Source: Parabacteroides sp. FAFU027 (lineage in GTDB: Bacteria; Bacteroidota; Bacteroidia; Bacteroidales; UBA7332). From it: 64,000 nucleotides of DNA. How positions within the stretch are numbered: the first letter of the stretch is position 1; each line of letters begins with the position of its first letter. The notes under the pieces are model-generated. The model was given only the letters and a program-made list of their open reading frames with translations, did no database searches and was not told the DNA's origin. Shown piece by piece: positions 34,773 to 43,476 of this stretch. A program made the translations under genes and the position numbers. The stretch spans positions 186,001 through 250,000 of the forward strand of contig NZ_JAKZKV010000006.1 of the NCBI RefSeq assembly GCF_022808675.1. Reading direction: 5' to 3'.

Positions 34773-35047
34773 AAGGATTAGGTAAATATTACTCATTCAA
34801 CACCGAATCTGCCGGTAACAACATTGAATCTATCGAATTGAATATTGAAAATGGCAAATTCAACCATGAAACCGGAGGAATGAACGTTGAATTTGCCAAA
34901 ATGAACGTTGCAGGTGGTACATTCAACATTGAATCTGCCACATTGAATGATGAATCCGGCAGAATCAACATTGAATCTGACGAATTCAGCAATGAATTTG
35001 CGATATTGGACATTCAATTCACCATTTACTTAAAAACATATACCTGA
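34745..35047 (+). CDS. Low-confidence ORF of heptapeptide repeats
   Basis: 100 codons starting inside the 3' end of the lipoprotein gene. About ten 7-residue repeats cover residues 18-94 with the consensus N-I-E-S-x-x-(L/F/M/I), for example NIESIEL, NIENGKF, NVEFAKM, NIESATL, NIESDEF. There is no signal peptide and no good ribosome-binding context. Because the DNA repeats every 21 bases, other frames and the other strand are open as well (two 74-codon minus-strand frames cover the same tract). This may therefore be an artefact of the DNA repeat. Confidence 0.2.
   Translation: MDYSTDKPVKGLGKYYSFNTESAGNNIESIELNIENGKFNHETGGMNVEFAKMNVAGGTFNIESATLNDESGRINIESDEFSNEFAILDIQFTIYLKTYT
34795..35025. 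repeat. Eleven-copy degenerate 21-bp tandem repeat
   Basis: Units start at 34795 and then every 21 bases (34816, 34837, 34858, 34879, 34900, 34921, 34942, 34963, 34984, 35005). The best unit is ATTCAACATTGAATCTGCCAC (34921; shown here as three 7-mers ATTCAAC-ATTGAAT-CTGCCAC). The first two 7-mers form an interrupted palindrome, TTCAA-CA-TTGAA. Units differ by many substitutions but there is no insertion or deletion over 231 bases. The eleventh is the weakest. It fills the gap between the lipoprotein gene and the SusA-like gene. Confidence 0.85.
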
Positions 35048-35050
35048 ATA

Positions 35051-36883
35051 ATGAAAAAACTACTACTAACTACATCTTTAATGGCCTTGTATGTCGGGCT
35101 GTTTGCCGCCATTCAGATCAACAAGCTGGAACCTGCCTTCTGGTGGGCGGGAATGAAGAATCCCGAGCTTCAGATCATGGTCTATGGTGCTGATATTAAT
35201 AATCTGCAGGTGCAATCTCTTTCTCCAAATGTGCTGGTAAAAAGAGTTGTAAAAGCGGAAAGTCCAAACTATCTCTTTGTTTATCTTGATCTGAGTAAAG
35301 CAACTGCAGGGAAGACGGATTTGCTTTTAACCAATGGCAGGGAGAAGCGAAAAATCAGTTATGAACTGAAACCGCGTACTATTGCTCCGGTGTCACATAA
35401 AGGATTCACCTCTTCTGATGTGATATATCTCCTGATGCCGGACCGGTTCGCGAATGGCAATCCGGCCAATGACAACCTGAAGATGCAAAATGCGACGGTT
35501 CAGGTTGACCGCAATGATCCCAATGCCCGTCACGGAGGCGATTTAGCCGGTATCCAGCAGCATCTCGATTATTTGGCTGATTTGGGTGTGACAACAATCT
35601 GGCCCACTCCGGTATTGGAAAATGACATGTCCGGCGGTTCCTATCACGGATATGCAGCGACTGACTATTACAAGGTTGATCCCCGTTTCGGAACGAATGA
35701 CGAGTATCTACGTTTGATCAATAAGGCGCATCAGAAAGGCTTGAAAGTGGTAATGGATATGGTCTTCAACCATTGTGGCAGCGGACACCTCTGGATGAAA
35801 GATATGCCGTTCGGCGACTGGATAAACAATGGCGGAAAGTATATGCAGTGCAACCACGCTAAGCACAGCTATTACGATCCTCACGCGTCTGAATACGATA
35901 AGAAGATGATGAAGGAAGGCTGGTTTGTGGAATCGATGCCTGACCTGAATCAACGCAATCCGCACCTCGCCAGATACCTTATCCAGAACAGCATCTGGTG
36001 GATTGAGTACGCTAATCTTGATGGCATTCGCCAGGATACCTATCCGTATGCCGACGCTTCGATGATGGCAGAGTGGTGCAAAGAGGTTTTCAACGAATAT
36101 CCAAATTTCAATATTGTCGGAGAAGCCTGGTATGAAAATGTTTCCGGTACAGCGTACTGGCAGGCAAACAGTAAGCTGAATCCGGGCTTTAATTCCAACC
36201 TGAAGACTGTGATGGATTTCCCGACTATGATTAATTCGCATGATGCCTTTTATCAGGATAATAGTCTGGGGAAAATATTTGATGTCGTTGCTCAGGATTA
36301 TCTTTACGCGGATGTCAACAACCTGTTGGTTTTCCTCGAAAACCACGATACAGATCGTTTCCTTCGTGAGATGCCGACCGATCTGTCTGTTTTCAAACAG
36401 GCATTTGCTTTCCTGTTTACCACCCGTGGAATCCCGGAAATCTATTATGGTACCGAAATACTGATGAATGGTGTCAAACAAAAAAGTGACGGTTATGTGA
36501 GGACTGATTTCTCCGGTGGATGGATGGGAGATACTCAGAATTCCTACACTGCTGACGGCCGCACGGCTCTTCAAAACGAGGCATTCAACTATATGCAGAA
36601 GTTATTGAAATGGCGCAAAGGAAATGAGGTTATTGCTAAAGGTTCTTTGCTTCACTTTGCCTTAAGAAATGGCGTATATGTCTATCTTCGAGAATATCAG
36701 GGCAAGAAAGTGCTGGTGATTCTGAACGGAAACAAATCGGAGATCAGCCTTTCATTGAAAGAATACGCCGAGGCTATCGGTTCGTCAAACGAAGGTATTG
36801 ATGTGATTACCGGTCGTTCTGTTGAGCTTAAAGATAAACTTAATTTATCAGCCAAAGAGTCTTTGATTCTTGAATTGAAATAG
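35051..36883 (+). CDS. susA: SusA-like periplasmic neopullulanase / cyclomaltodextrinase (GH13)
   Basis: 610 residues, close to Bacteroides SusA (about 617). A signal peptide (to about residue 19, GLFAA) precedes the cyclomaltodextrinase N-terminal domain (INKLEPAFWWAGMKNPELQIMVYG, about 22-110), the GH13 barrel (about 120-500) and a C-terminal sheet domain (about 520-610). Catalytic residues are intact: region I DMVFNHCG, nucleophile Asp329 in GIRQDTYPY, acid/base Glu358 in VGEAWY, and Asp433 in ENHDTDR. No lipobox or T9SS sorting domain, so it should stay in the periplasm and cut imported malto-oligosaccharides. Last gene of the starch locus; ends at a long terminator shared with nuoN. Confidence 0.92.
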   Translation: MKKLLLTTSLMALYVGLFAAIQINKLEPAFWWAGMKNPELQIMVYGADINNLQVQSLSPNVLVKRVVKAESPNYLFVYLDLSKATAGKTDLLLTNGREKRKISYELKPRTIAPVSHKGFTSSDVIYLLMPDRFANGNPANDNLKMQNATVQVDRNDPNARHGGDLAGIQQHLDYLADLGVTTIWPTPVLENDMSGGSYHGYAATDYYKVDPRFGTNDEYLRLINKAHQKGLKVVMDMVFNHCGSGHLWMKDMPFGDWINNGGKYMQCNHAKHSYYDPHASEYDKKMMKEGWFVESMPDLNQRNPHLARYLIQNSIWWIEYANLDGIRQDTYPYADASMMAEWCKEVFNEYPNFNIVGEAWYENVSGTAYWQANSKLNPGFNSNLKTVMDFPTMINSHDAFYQDNSLGKIFDVVAQDYLYADVNNLLVFLENHDTDRFLREMPTDLSVFKQAFAFLFTTRGIPEIYYGTEILMNGVKQKSDGYVRTDFSGGWMGDTQNSYTADGRTALQNEAFNYMQKLLKWRKGNEVIAKGSLLHFALRNGVYVYLREYQGKKVLVILNGNKSEISLSLKEYAEAIGSSNEGIDVITGRSVELKDKLNLSAKESLILELK

Positions 36884-36895
36884 ATAAAATCAAAA

Positions 36896-36943
36896 GCAAA
36901 CAATAAAGGAGTGCATCGCAAGTTGCACTCCTTTATTGTTTGC
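36896..36943. terminator. Long bidirectional terminator hairpin between susA and nuoN
   Basis: A perfect 20-bp stem: 36896-36915 pairs with 36924-36943 around an 8-base loop. It sits in the 78-base gap between the convergent susA and nuoN genes. The A/T-rich arms can serve transcription from both sides. Confidence 0.85.
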
Positions 36944-36961
36944 TCATGTTTTGATGTAATC

Positions 36962-38341
36962 CTAAATAAGATTCACCAGCCAGATTGGCACCAAACTGCT
37001 GATTACCAATAGTGCCAATGCAATAATAATTTGCGGACGATATCCGCTTCCGAAATTGACCTCTGTGGCTTCATCCTGATTGGAATAAATCACCATCACA
37101 GGACGGAAGTAATAGTAGAGGCTTACCATCGAACCAATCACCGCAACGATTACCAGCGGTACATTATTTCCTGTTTCCAGAGCTTTGATAAAGAGATTAT
37201 ACTTTGATGCAAATCCAATCAACGGAGGAATACCCGCCAGGGAAAGCATCGAAAGTGTCAGTGCCAGGGCTTCGGGTTTATTGTTTTGGGCCAATCCTTT
37301 AAATGAGTTTACCTCAAATGAGCCGGTCGCTTCACGAATCATCATCAACACAGCAAATGCGGTGACTGAAGAAACCATGTAAGAAAGGGAATAGAGCAGC
37401 AGAACTCCGGCTACCTGTGCTTTGAGCGCTACCAGTGCAATCAGCATATATCCGGCATGGGCAATACCGGAATATGCCAAAAGGCGTTTGAAATTGTTCT
37501 GGTATAACGCTGAGAAATTTCCAACCACAATGGTCAGGACAGCGATCAGGGCAAATATACCTTTCCAGAAATAATCCACGTCAAGCAGGCAACTGTTCAT
37601 TAGGCGGAAGAGGGCTGCAATAGCTGCAATTTTTCCAACCGTAGCCATGAAAGTCGTAACCAAAGTAGGAGAACCTTCGTACACATCCGGACTCCAGAAA
37701 TGAAAAGGAGCCGCACCAACCTTAAAGATCATTCCCAATAGTATCAGTAACATCCCTCCAATAAACATCAGGGGGAGATGTGCTGCGTTTTGAGCAACAT
37801 ATCCTTTTATTTCAGCCAGGTTGAAACTTCCGCAAGCCCCGTAAAGCAGGGCAATACCAAACAAAAGAAACCCCGAAGCAAATGAGCCCATCAGGAAGTA
37901 TTTCATTGCTGCTTCGTTGGAGTTGGGGTCGTATTTCTTACTGCCAGCCAGGATATAAAGCGCGATGGAGAGCGTCTCAATACCTAAGAACAGCATCACC
38001 AGGTTTCCAAACGAAGTCATCGCCAACGCACCTGCCAACGAAAAGAGTATCAGTGCATAAATATCCTCCAGGCTGCGATTCACTCCTTTATAGTACACCG
38101 GGATAAACAGCGTGATCAGCAGCGTGGCGATAATCAGAACCGCATTAAATGCAATGCTGAAGTTGTCCCCGATATACATGTCATTGTAGAGATGCTGCGT
38201 CTGATTCCATCCCGTGAGACTCAGGATAAATGCCGTTGCCAGTCCGATGTAAAGCAATGGAAGTAAAAGCTTCGTCTTATTGATCGCCCCCATAAATAGA
38301 AGGAGTATTGCAAGTATGGAAATGGTAATGATGGCTGACAT
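36962..38341 (-). CDS. nuoN: NADH-quinone oxidoreductase subunit N
   Basis: 459 residues, about 14 membrane helices, one of the three antiporter-like proton-pumping subunits of complex I. Family features: GNLVMLFLGIETLSIALYILAG (conserved Glu in helix 5), MKYFLMGSFASGFLLFGIALLYG, FKVGAAPFHFWSPDVYEGSP with the key Lys, and LLAYSGIAHAGYMLIALVAL. It is the last gene of the nuo operon, 106 bases after nuoM. Length is normal for the family. Start at the ATG at 38339-38341. Confidence 0.95.
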   Translation of the reverse strand: MSAIITISILAILLLFMGAINKTKLLLPLLYIGLATAFILSLTGWNQTQHLYNDMYIGDNFSIAFNAVLIIATLLITLFIPVYYKGVNRSLEDIYALILFSLAGALAMTSFGNLVMLFLGIETLSIALYILAGSKKYDPNSNEAAMKYFLMGSFASGFLLFGIALLYGACGSFNLAEIKGYVAQNAAHLPLMFIGGMLLILLGMIFKVGAAPFHFWSPDVYEGSPTLVTTFMATVGKIAAIAALFRLMNSCLLDVDYFWKGIFALIAVLTIVVGNFSALYQNNFKRLLAYSGIAHAGYMLIALVALKAQVAGVLLLYSLSYMVSSVTAFAVLMMIREATGSFEVNSFKGLAQNNKPEALALTLSMLSLAGIPPLIGFASKYNLFIKALETGNNVPLVIVAVIGSMVSLYYYFRPVMVIYSNQDEATEVNFGSGYRPQIIIALALLVISSLVPIWLVNLI

Positions 38342-38447
38342 AGTTGGAATATTATTGACTCCTTAAATTCCCGTTCTGAAGCTATCGGGAGGGACTCTTG
38401 AAGTCAGATGATTATTGTTTGTTAGGTCACTAATTCTTAATTCAAAA

Positions 38448-39872
38448 TTACCGGACGGCTAAATCAATCCACTGTAAAAAAGTTGTGGGATAAATACCGA
38501 TCCAGAAGATAAACAGGATTATCGGGGCAAACATGACCATTTCACTCCAGGTCAAATCCTGAAACTGTTCAGTATGCTCTTTCTTTGCTCCGTACATCAC
38601 CTGTTGATACATTTTCAGCATATAGACGGCTCCCAGAATGACTGTCAGTCCGGCAATGACTGCTACTGGAATGTTGTATTGGAACAATCCCAATAAAATC
38701 AGAAACTCTCCCACGAAACTATTCGTCAAAGGCAATGAAACATTGGCCAAAACGATGACCATAAAGACGGCAGCAAACTTAGGTGCTACTTTGGCAATGC
38801 CTCCCAGTTTATCGATTTGGTTGCCTTTGCCCCGTTTCACGATGATGTAGTAGCAGAGGAAGAAGCCAACGACATTTATACCGTGTGTAAACATTTGTAG
38901 GATTGCACCTTCAATGCCGTAACGGGTATTGGATAGTAGTCCGAGCGCAATGAGTCCGACGTGTGAAAGGGATGCAAAGGCAATCAGCTTTTTCAGTACG
39001 GGTTGTGTAATGGCAATCATGGCTCCATAAATTACACCGATAAGAGCGAGGCCCACAAATATCATTGAATTATTTGCCAATACATCCGGAAATAGCGGAA
39101 GGGAAAACCGGTAAATACCGTATAGCCCCATTTTAAGCATGATACCTGCCAGCAGCATGGTACCCTGAACGGGAGAAACGTAATAGGTCTCAGCCTGCCA
39201 TGAGTGGAACGGAAACAACGGTATTTTGATGGCAAATGCAGCAAAGAATGCCAGAAATAACGGTAACTGCACACTGTAAGGCAACTTCAACGCGTAGAAA
39301 GCTTCAAAGCTAAACGAATGTGGTGCCGGCGTCAGAGTATAAAGGTAGAGGATTCCCACCAGCATAAACAAACTTCCCACCACGGTGTATATCAAAAACT
39401 TGATGGTAACCCGTTTGCAATCGTGTGAGCCCCAGAAAGCGGTGATAAAGAATATCGGAATCAATGCCAGTTCCCAGAAGATGTAAAAAACAATCATATC
39501 CGTGGCTGAGAATACACCGATTAAAGCCGCTTCCATCAGCAGGATATGGGCGAAAAAACTATTTTCCCGTTCTTTATCCTTGTCGGTGGAGGCGATAATG
39601 ACCGGAACCAGAATTGCAGTCATCAGCACCAGCAGATAGGAGACAACATCCGCTTTAAAGCTGAAAGCCGGAATGGGCAGATTCAGTATCAGACTATCGA
39701 AATGCAGGCATCTGTCCGGGGCAATCGTTAAATTGTATCCGCCGATAAGCGATACCGCAGTAACGATAAGTGAAGCGATAAGAGCAAACGATTTGCTTTG
39801 TCCGCGTCTGATTCCTCCGAAGAGCAGTAGTGAAGCCACTAAGGGAATTCCCAATATCAAGGCTAAGATCAT
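38448..39872 (-). CDS. nuoM: NADH-quinone oxidoreductase subunit M
   Basis: 474 residues, about 14 membrane helices, the second antiporter-like subunit. Signatures: MIVFYIFWELALIPIFFITAFWG with the conserved Glu, FAAFAIKIPLFPFHSWQAETY with the pumping Lys, and LKKLIAFASLSHVGLIALGLL. It begins 4 bases after the nuoL stop codon. The C-terminus ends in GIYPTTFLQWIDLAVR, as is usual for NuoM. Nothing unusual. Confidence 0.96.
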   Translation of the reverse strand: MILALILGIPLVASLLLFGGIRRGQSKSFALIASLIVTAVSLIGGYNLTIAPDRCLHFDSLILNLPIPAFSFKADVVSYLLVLMTAILVPVIIASTDKDKERENSFFAHILLMEAALIGVFSATDMIVFYIFWELALIPIFFITAFWGSHDCKRVTIKFLIYTVVGSLFMLVGILYLYTLTPAPHSFSFEAFYALKLPYSVQLPLFLAFFAAFAIKIPLFPFHSWQAETYYVSPVQGTMLLAGIMLKMGLYGIYRFSLPLFPDVLANNSMIFVGLALIGVIYGAMIAITQPVLKKLIAFASLSHVGLIALGLLSNTRYGIEGAILQMFTHGINVVGFFLCYYIIVKRGKGNQIDKLGGIAKVAPKFAAVFMVIVLANVSLPLTNSFVGEFLILLGLFQYNIPVAVIAGLTVILGAVYMLKMYQQVMYGAKKEHTEQFQDLTWSEMVMFAPIILFIFWIGIYPTTFLQWIDLAVR

Positions 39873-39876
39873 ATCC

Positions 39877-41793
39877 TTAGAAAATTAGATTATAAAATAG
39901 TACGGCAACAATGCTCAGCACCATCACAATCAGGTAAAAACCAATGTTACCGGTTTGCACCAGGCGAAGTTTTTTTCCGGCTGCTACAGTTATAAACCCG
40001 ATGTTGTTGATAACTCTGTTAATTATCTGCTGATCAATTGTTTCTCTTGTTAATAACGATGTGCGTAAAGTCGGTCGGACAAACAGAAAATCATAGATTT
40101 CATCCACATAGAATTTTCCGGCAAACAATTGTTGAATGCCTTTCACCGGGGCAAACGCTTTATCTCCTGCAAAGCGTTGGTAACAAATCCAGACCAGCAA
40201 TCCGATCAATGCCAGCGGGACTATCAGAATCAACCACTCTGTCCCTATGGAGAAATGCTCTTCTGCATTTTCAATCAGACTTTTTGCCGAGGTAAATACC
40301 GGAGAAAGATAGTTGTCAAACAACCGAACTTCACCAAACAAAGCCGGCATCTGGATAAATCCGGCAATTGCGCTCAATGTCGCCAAAACGACCAATGGCC
40401 AGGTCATCACTTTCGGTGATTCATGGATGTGGTGGTTTGCACTCACCTCTGCACTTTCTTGCTTGTAAAAGACCACAAAGAGCAGACGGAACATGTAAAT
40501 GGTTGTCAACAGGGAAATAAAAGTAGCGATAAGTCCCATCGCCATGCCATGTTCATACGCTGCAGTCAGAATCATCTCTTTGGAGAAGAATCCAGCAAAC
40601 GGAGGAATGCCCGAAATAGCAATTGTACCAATCAGGAAGACGGCAAAGGTGAGCGGAATCTTCTTTTTCAGTCCACCCATTTTACGAATATCCTGTTCGT
40701 CACTAAGTGCATGAATCACACTACCGGCAGCAAGGAAGAGCAATGCTTTAAAGAAGGCGTGTGTGGTCAGGTGAAACATTGCTCCGGAGAAAGAGCCCAG
40801 TCCCAAAGCCATAAACATAAAGCCCAACTGGCTGACCGTAGAGTAGGCGAGGACTTTCTTTATATCATTCTGGTAAATAGCAATCAATCCGCCAACGATG
40901 GCCGTAAGCACACCAATGACCAGGATAATCTGCATGGTAACCGGAGAAAGAACAAACAACACGCTTGAACGGGCTACCAGATAGATGCCTGCCGTTACCA
41001 TCGTTGCAGCATGGATAAGTGCTGATACCGGTGTAGGACCCGCCATCGCATCAGGCAGCCAGGTAAAGAGAGGAATCTGGGCACTTTTACCCGTAGCTCC
41101 GATAAACAGACAGAGGGTGATAAGTAACAATGCTCTATCCCCTGCGTGTATAGATGAAGCCTGAGTGGCCACTTCGCTAATGGTCAACGTGCCGAAATGG
41201 GTAAAAATCATAAACATACCCACCAGAAATCCGAGGTCACCGATGCGGTTCATGATAAACGCCTTCTTCGCCGCATCGTTGTTGGCATGGTCCTTGTACC
41301 AGAATCCAATCAACAGATAGGAGGATAGTCCAACCCCTTCCCATCCGATGAAGAGCATCAGGTAGTTGGAACTTAGCACCAACACGAGCATGAAGAAGAT
41401 AAAGAGGTTGAAGTAAGAGAAGAAGCGGTTGACGCCGTCATCCCCCTTCATATATCCGATAGAGTAGATATGAATCAATAGTCCGACTCCATTGACAATA
41501 AGTAGCATCAATGCCGATAAGTTGTCTACTGTAATGGAGAAGGGAATGGAGATGTCGGCAACCTTAATCCAGTTGAACAGCAGGGTTTCGACTTTGGGTA
41601 GTCCCGGATTAAGTCCTGTAAAGAGAATGACCGAGATGACGAAGTTGAGTAACACCATCGTTGAGGCGATAATACCTGATTCGTTTCCCTTTTTCTGGCC
41701 CATTAGAAGGCCTGTAATCAGGAATCCGATCAGAGGGAATACGAACAGTAGTGCAGACAACACCTGTAGAGTTTGAATATTTTCCATCACCAT
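39877..41793 (-). CDS. nuoL: NADH-quinone oxidoreductase subunit L
   Basis: 638 residues with the long lateral helix and final membrane helix that set NuoL apart from NuoM and NuoN. Signatures: NYLMLFIGWEGVGLSSYLLIGFW, IGATGKSAQIPLFTWLPDAMAGPTPVSALIHAATMVTAGIYL, and KKVLAYSTVSQLGFMFMALGLGS. Third proton-pumping subunit at the far end of the membrane arm. The start ATG at 41793 gives a 7-base overlap with nuoK; a second ATG two codons later is also possible. Spacing to nuoM is 4 bases. Confidence 0.96.
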   Translation of the reverse strand: MVMENIQTLQVLSALLFVFPLIGFLITGLLMGQKKGNESGIIASTMVLLNFVISVILFTGLNPGLPKVETLLFNWIKVADISIPFSITVDNLSALMLLIVNGVGLLIHIYSIGYMKGDDGVNRFFSYFNLFIFFMLVLVLSSNYLMLFIGWEGVGLSSYLLIGFWYKDHANNDAAKKAFIMNRIGDLGFLVGMFMIFTHFGTLTISEVATQASSIHAGDRALLLITLCLFIGATGKSAQIPLFTWLPDAMAGPTPVSALIHAATMVTAGIYLVARSSVLFVLSPVTMQIILVIGVLTAIVGGLIAIYQNDIKKVLAYSTVSQLGFMFMALGLGSFSGAMFHLTTHAFFKALLFLAAGSVIHALSDEQDIRKMGGLKKKIPLTFAVFLIGTIAISGIPPFAGFFSKEMILTAAYEHGMAMGLIATFISLLTTIYMFRLLFVVFYKQESAEVSANHHIHESPKVMTWPLVVLATLSAIAGFIQMPALFGEVRLFDNYLSPVFTSAKSLIENAEEHFSIGTEWLILIVPLALIGLLVWICYQRFAGDKAFAPVKGIQQLFAGKFYVDEIYDFLFVRPTLRTSLLTRETIDQQIINRVINNIGFITVAAGKKLRLVQTGNIGFYLIVMVLSIVAVLFYNLIF

Positions 41794-42116
41794 TTGAGTC
41801 TGTTAAGTACGTTAATATCAATGGTCTTGGTATTACGGTAAACCGTTACCAGCAGGGCAAGTCCCACAGCCACCTCAGCAGCTGCCACCACCATGATAAA
41901 GAATACGAATATCTGTCCCGCTGCATCGTTGCGATATGCTGCAAAGGCTGCCAGCAATAGGTTCGCTGCATTGAGCATCAATTCGATAGACATAAATATC
42001 ACCAAAGCACTCCGTTTCACCAGCACGCCGATTACCCCAATGGCAAACAGTGCCATACAAAAGACGATGTAGTAGCTGATTGGGAGGGCTTGTATTTGTG
42101 TTACGACATTTTCCAT
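41787..42116 (-). CDS. nuoK: NADH-quinone oxidoreductase subunit K
   Basis: 109 residues and three membrane helices. It carries the two conserved Glu residues of the family, in FMSIELMLNAANLLL and VVAAAEVAVGLALLV, which belong to the central proton pathway. It overlaps nuoL by 7 bases and follows nuoJ by 5. Normal length. Confidence 0.95.
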   Translation of the reverse strand: MENVVTQIQALPISYYIVFCMALFAIGVIGVLVKRSALVIFMSIELMLNAANLLLAAFAAYRNDAAGQIFVFFIMVVAAAEVAVGLALLVTVYRNTKTIDINVLNRLKW

Positions 42117-42121
42117 ATCAT

Positions 42122-42622
42122 TCAGACTTTATCTTTTTTACCAAACATAACCGCTCCCACCATCGCTGCCAGAAAGAGCAGAGAGGAAAACTCAAACGGG
42201 AGCAAATATTGAGAAAATAATACTTTACCGAGGTTTTTGACCAACCCGATTTGTGTCAGGTGCGGGTCAACCGGCGAAGTCAGGGCAAATGATTTCAATG
42301 ACCCGACCAACGTGATGAAAACCAGTCCGCCCGCTACAGTCGCAGCGATACGCCATAATGCGGTTTTGGTAAATTGCCCTTCGATGTTGAGGTTGAGCAA
42401 CATCACCGTAAAAAGGAATAATACCATAATCGCTCCGGCGTAAACGATGATATGCACTACTGCCAGAAACTGAGCATTGAGCAGAATGTAATGTCCTGCC
42501 AATGTAAAGAACGTCATGGTCAGGTAGAGTACGCAGTGTATCGGTTTCTTCGAAATCAATACCATCACCGCCCCGTAGATGGCCATAACGCTGAGAATGA
42601 AAAAAAGGTATTGGGTCAACAT
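42122..42622 (-). CDS. nuoJ: NADH-quinone oxidoreductase subunit J
   Basis: 166 residues with five membrane helices, starting MLTQYLFFILSVMAIYGAVMVLISK. The ATG at 42620-42622 is preferred; extending upstream leads only to a TTG at 42649. Family signature AVVHIIVYAGAIMVLFLFTVMLLNL includes the pi-bulge helix linked to coupling. It lies 73 bases after nuoI and 5 before nuoK. Confidence 0.93.
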   Translation of the reverse strand: MLTQYLFFILSVMAIYGAVMVLISKKPIHCVLYLTMTFFTLAGHYILLNAQFLAVVHIIVYAGAIMVLFLFTVMLLNLNIEGQFTKTALWRIAATVAGGLVFITLVGSLKSFALTSPVDPHLTQIGLVKNLGKVLFSQYLLPFEFSSLLFLAAMVGAVMFGKKDKV

Positions 42623-42695
42623 TTTTGTTGGTTTTATTTGTTCAGGCAATAGCGAAAGAGTCGCTTCGAGAGCCCCTTTCGCTATCGCGAATCAT

Positions 42696-43283
42696 TTACT
42701 TATTGTGCAACTGCGTTTTATCCTTTTTAAACTCCAGCACCTCCGGTGTTTGACGTTTGGAGACATCAATGCGGGCATCCATGGGTTCCACAAGCTTGTC
42801 TTTTCCGAAGATGAAATTGTCACGACTGATATTACCCGGCAGAATTCTGTCCGTCAGGAAGATGGCTTCTTTGGGGCAAGCTGTCTCACAATCTCCACAG
42901 AAGATGCAGCGCAACATATTGATTTCATACACTGCGGCATATTTCTCCTCCCGATAAAGGTGCTTTTCGTTTTCCTTACGTTCGGCTGCTACCATTGTGA
43001 TAGCCTCTGCCGGACAAGCCAATGCGCATAGTCCGCACGCCGTACAGCGTTCCCGGCCTTCATCATCCCGTTTCAGTACGTGCAATCCCCGGTAAATATC
43101 AGACCTGGGACGTTGTTCTTCAGGGTATTGAATGGTCGTCTTCTTTTTAAAAAAGTGACTGAAAGTAATCAGCATCCCTTTGAAGATGGCGGGCAGATAG
43201 AACTGCTCCATCAATGTCATCTTCTTGTTGGAGACTACTTTCGACCGCTTGGTCAGTTTTATTATAGGATTATCCTGATTCAT
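42696..43283 (-). CDS. nuoI: NADH-quinone oxidoreductase subunit I (2x[4Fe-4S] ferredoxin-like)
   Basis: 195 residues. Two complete [4Fe-4S] motifs: CTACGLCALACPAEA and CIFCGDCETACPKEA, for clusters N6a and N6b that carry electrons towards NuoB. The N-terminus is longer than in E. coli and holds an amphipathic stretch (LPAIFKGMLITFSHFFKKKTTIQYPEE) as usual for NuoI. It follows nuoH after a 193-base gap, the second largest in the operon, in which only a small CCCC/GGGG hairpin was noticed. Confidence 0.95.
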   Translation of the reverse strand: MNQDNPIIKLTKRSKVVSNKKMTLMEQFYLPAIFKGMLITFSHFFKKKTTIQYPEEQRPRSDIYRGLHVLKRDDEGRERCTACGLCALACPAEAITMVAAERKENEKHLYREEKYAAVYEINMLRCIFCGDCETACPKEAIFLTDRILPGNISRDNFIFGKDKLVEPMDARIDVSKRQTPEVLEFKKDKTQLHNK

Positions 43284-43476
43284 TTGAATACTAATTGGTT
43301 GATACTATATTTATCATAAGTTTTACCCCGATAATTGGGGAGTTAGCAATTGACAAAAAGTAAGGCCCGCGGCATGCGACTGGAAAAAGAAAGAGCGGAA
43401 TGACTACTCTATCTTTTTGCTTTAAATAAAAGAGCGATATATCCTTTCGAAAAAAAGATATAGTCAAAGTTCAACG

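Noticed and set aside
34789-35017. Two minus-strand open frames of 74 codons over the repeat array
   Set aside because: They exist because the 21-bp periodicity keeps several frames free of stops. No start context and overlap with one another.
34795-35025. CRISPR array
   Set aside because: The units are contiguous 21-mers with no spacers between repeats and no cas genes nearby.
35708-36574. Minus-strand open frame of 288 codons opposite susA
   Set aside because: Entirely antisense to a well-supported GH13 gene, low-complexity composition and no domain signature.
40423-40968. Plus-strand open frame of 181 codons opposite nuoL
   Set aside because: Antisense to conserved NuoL motifs; no signal or domain.
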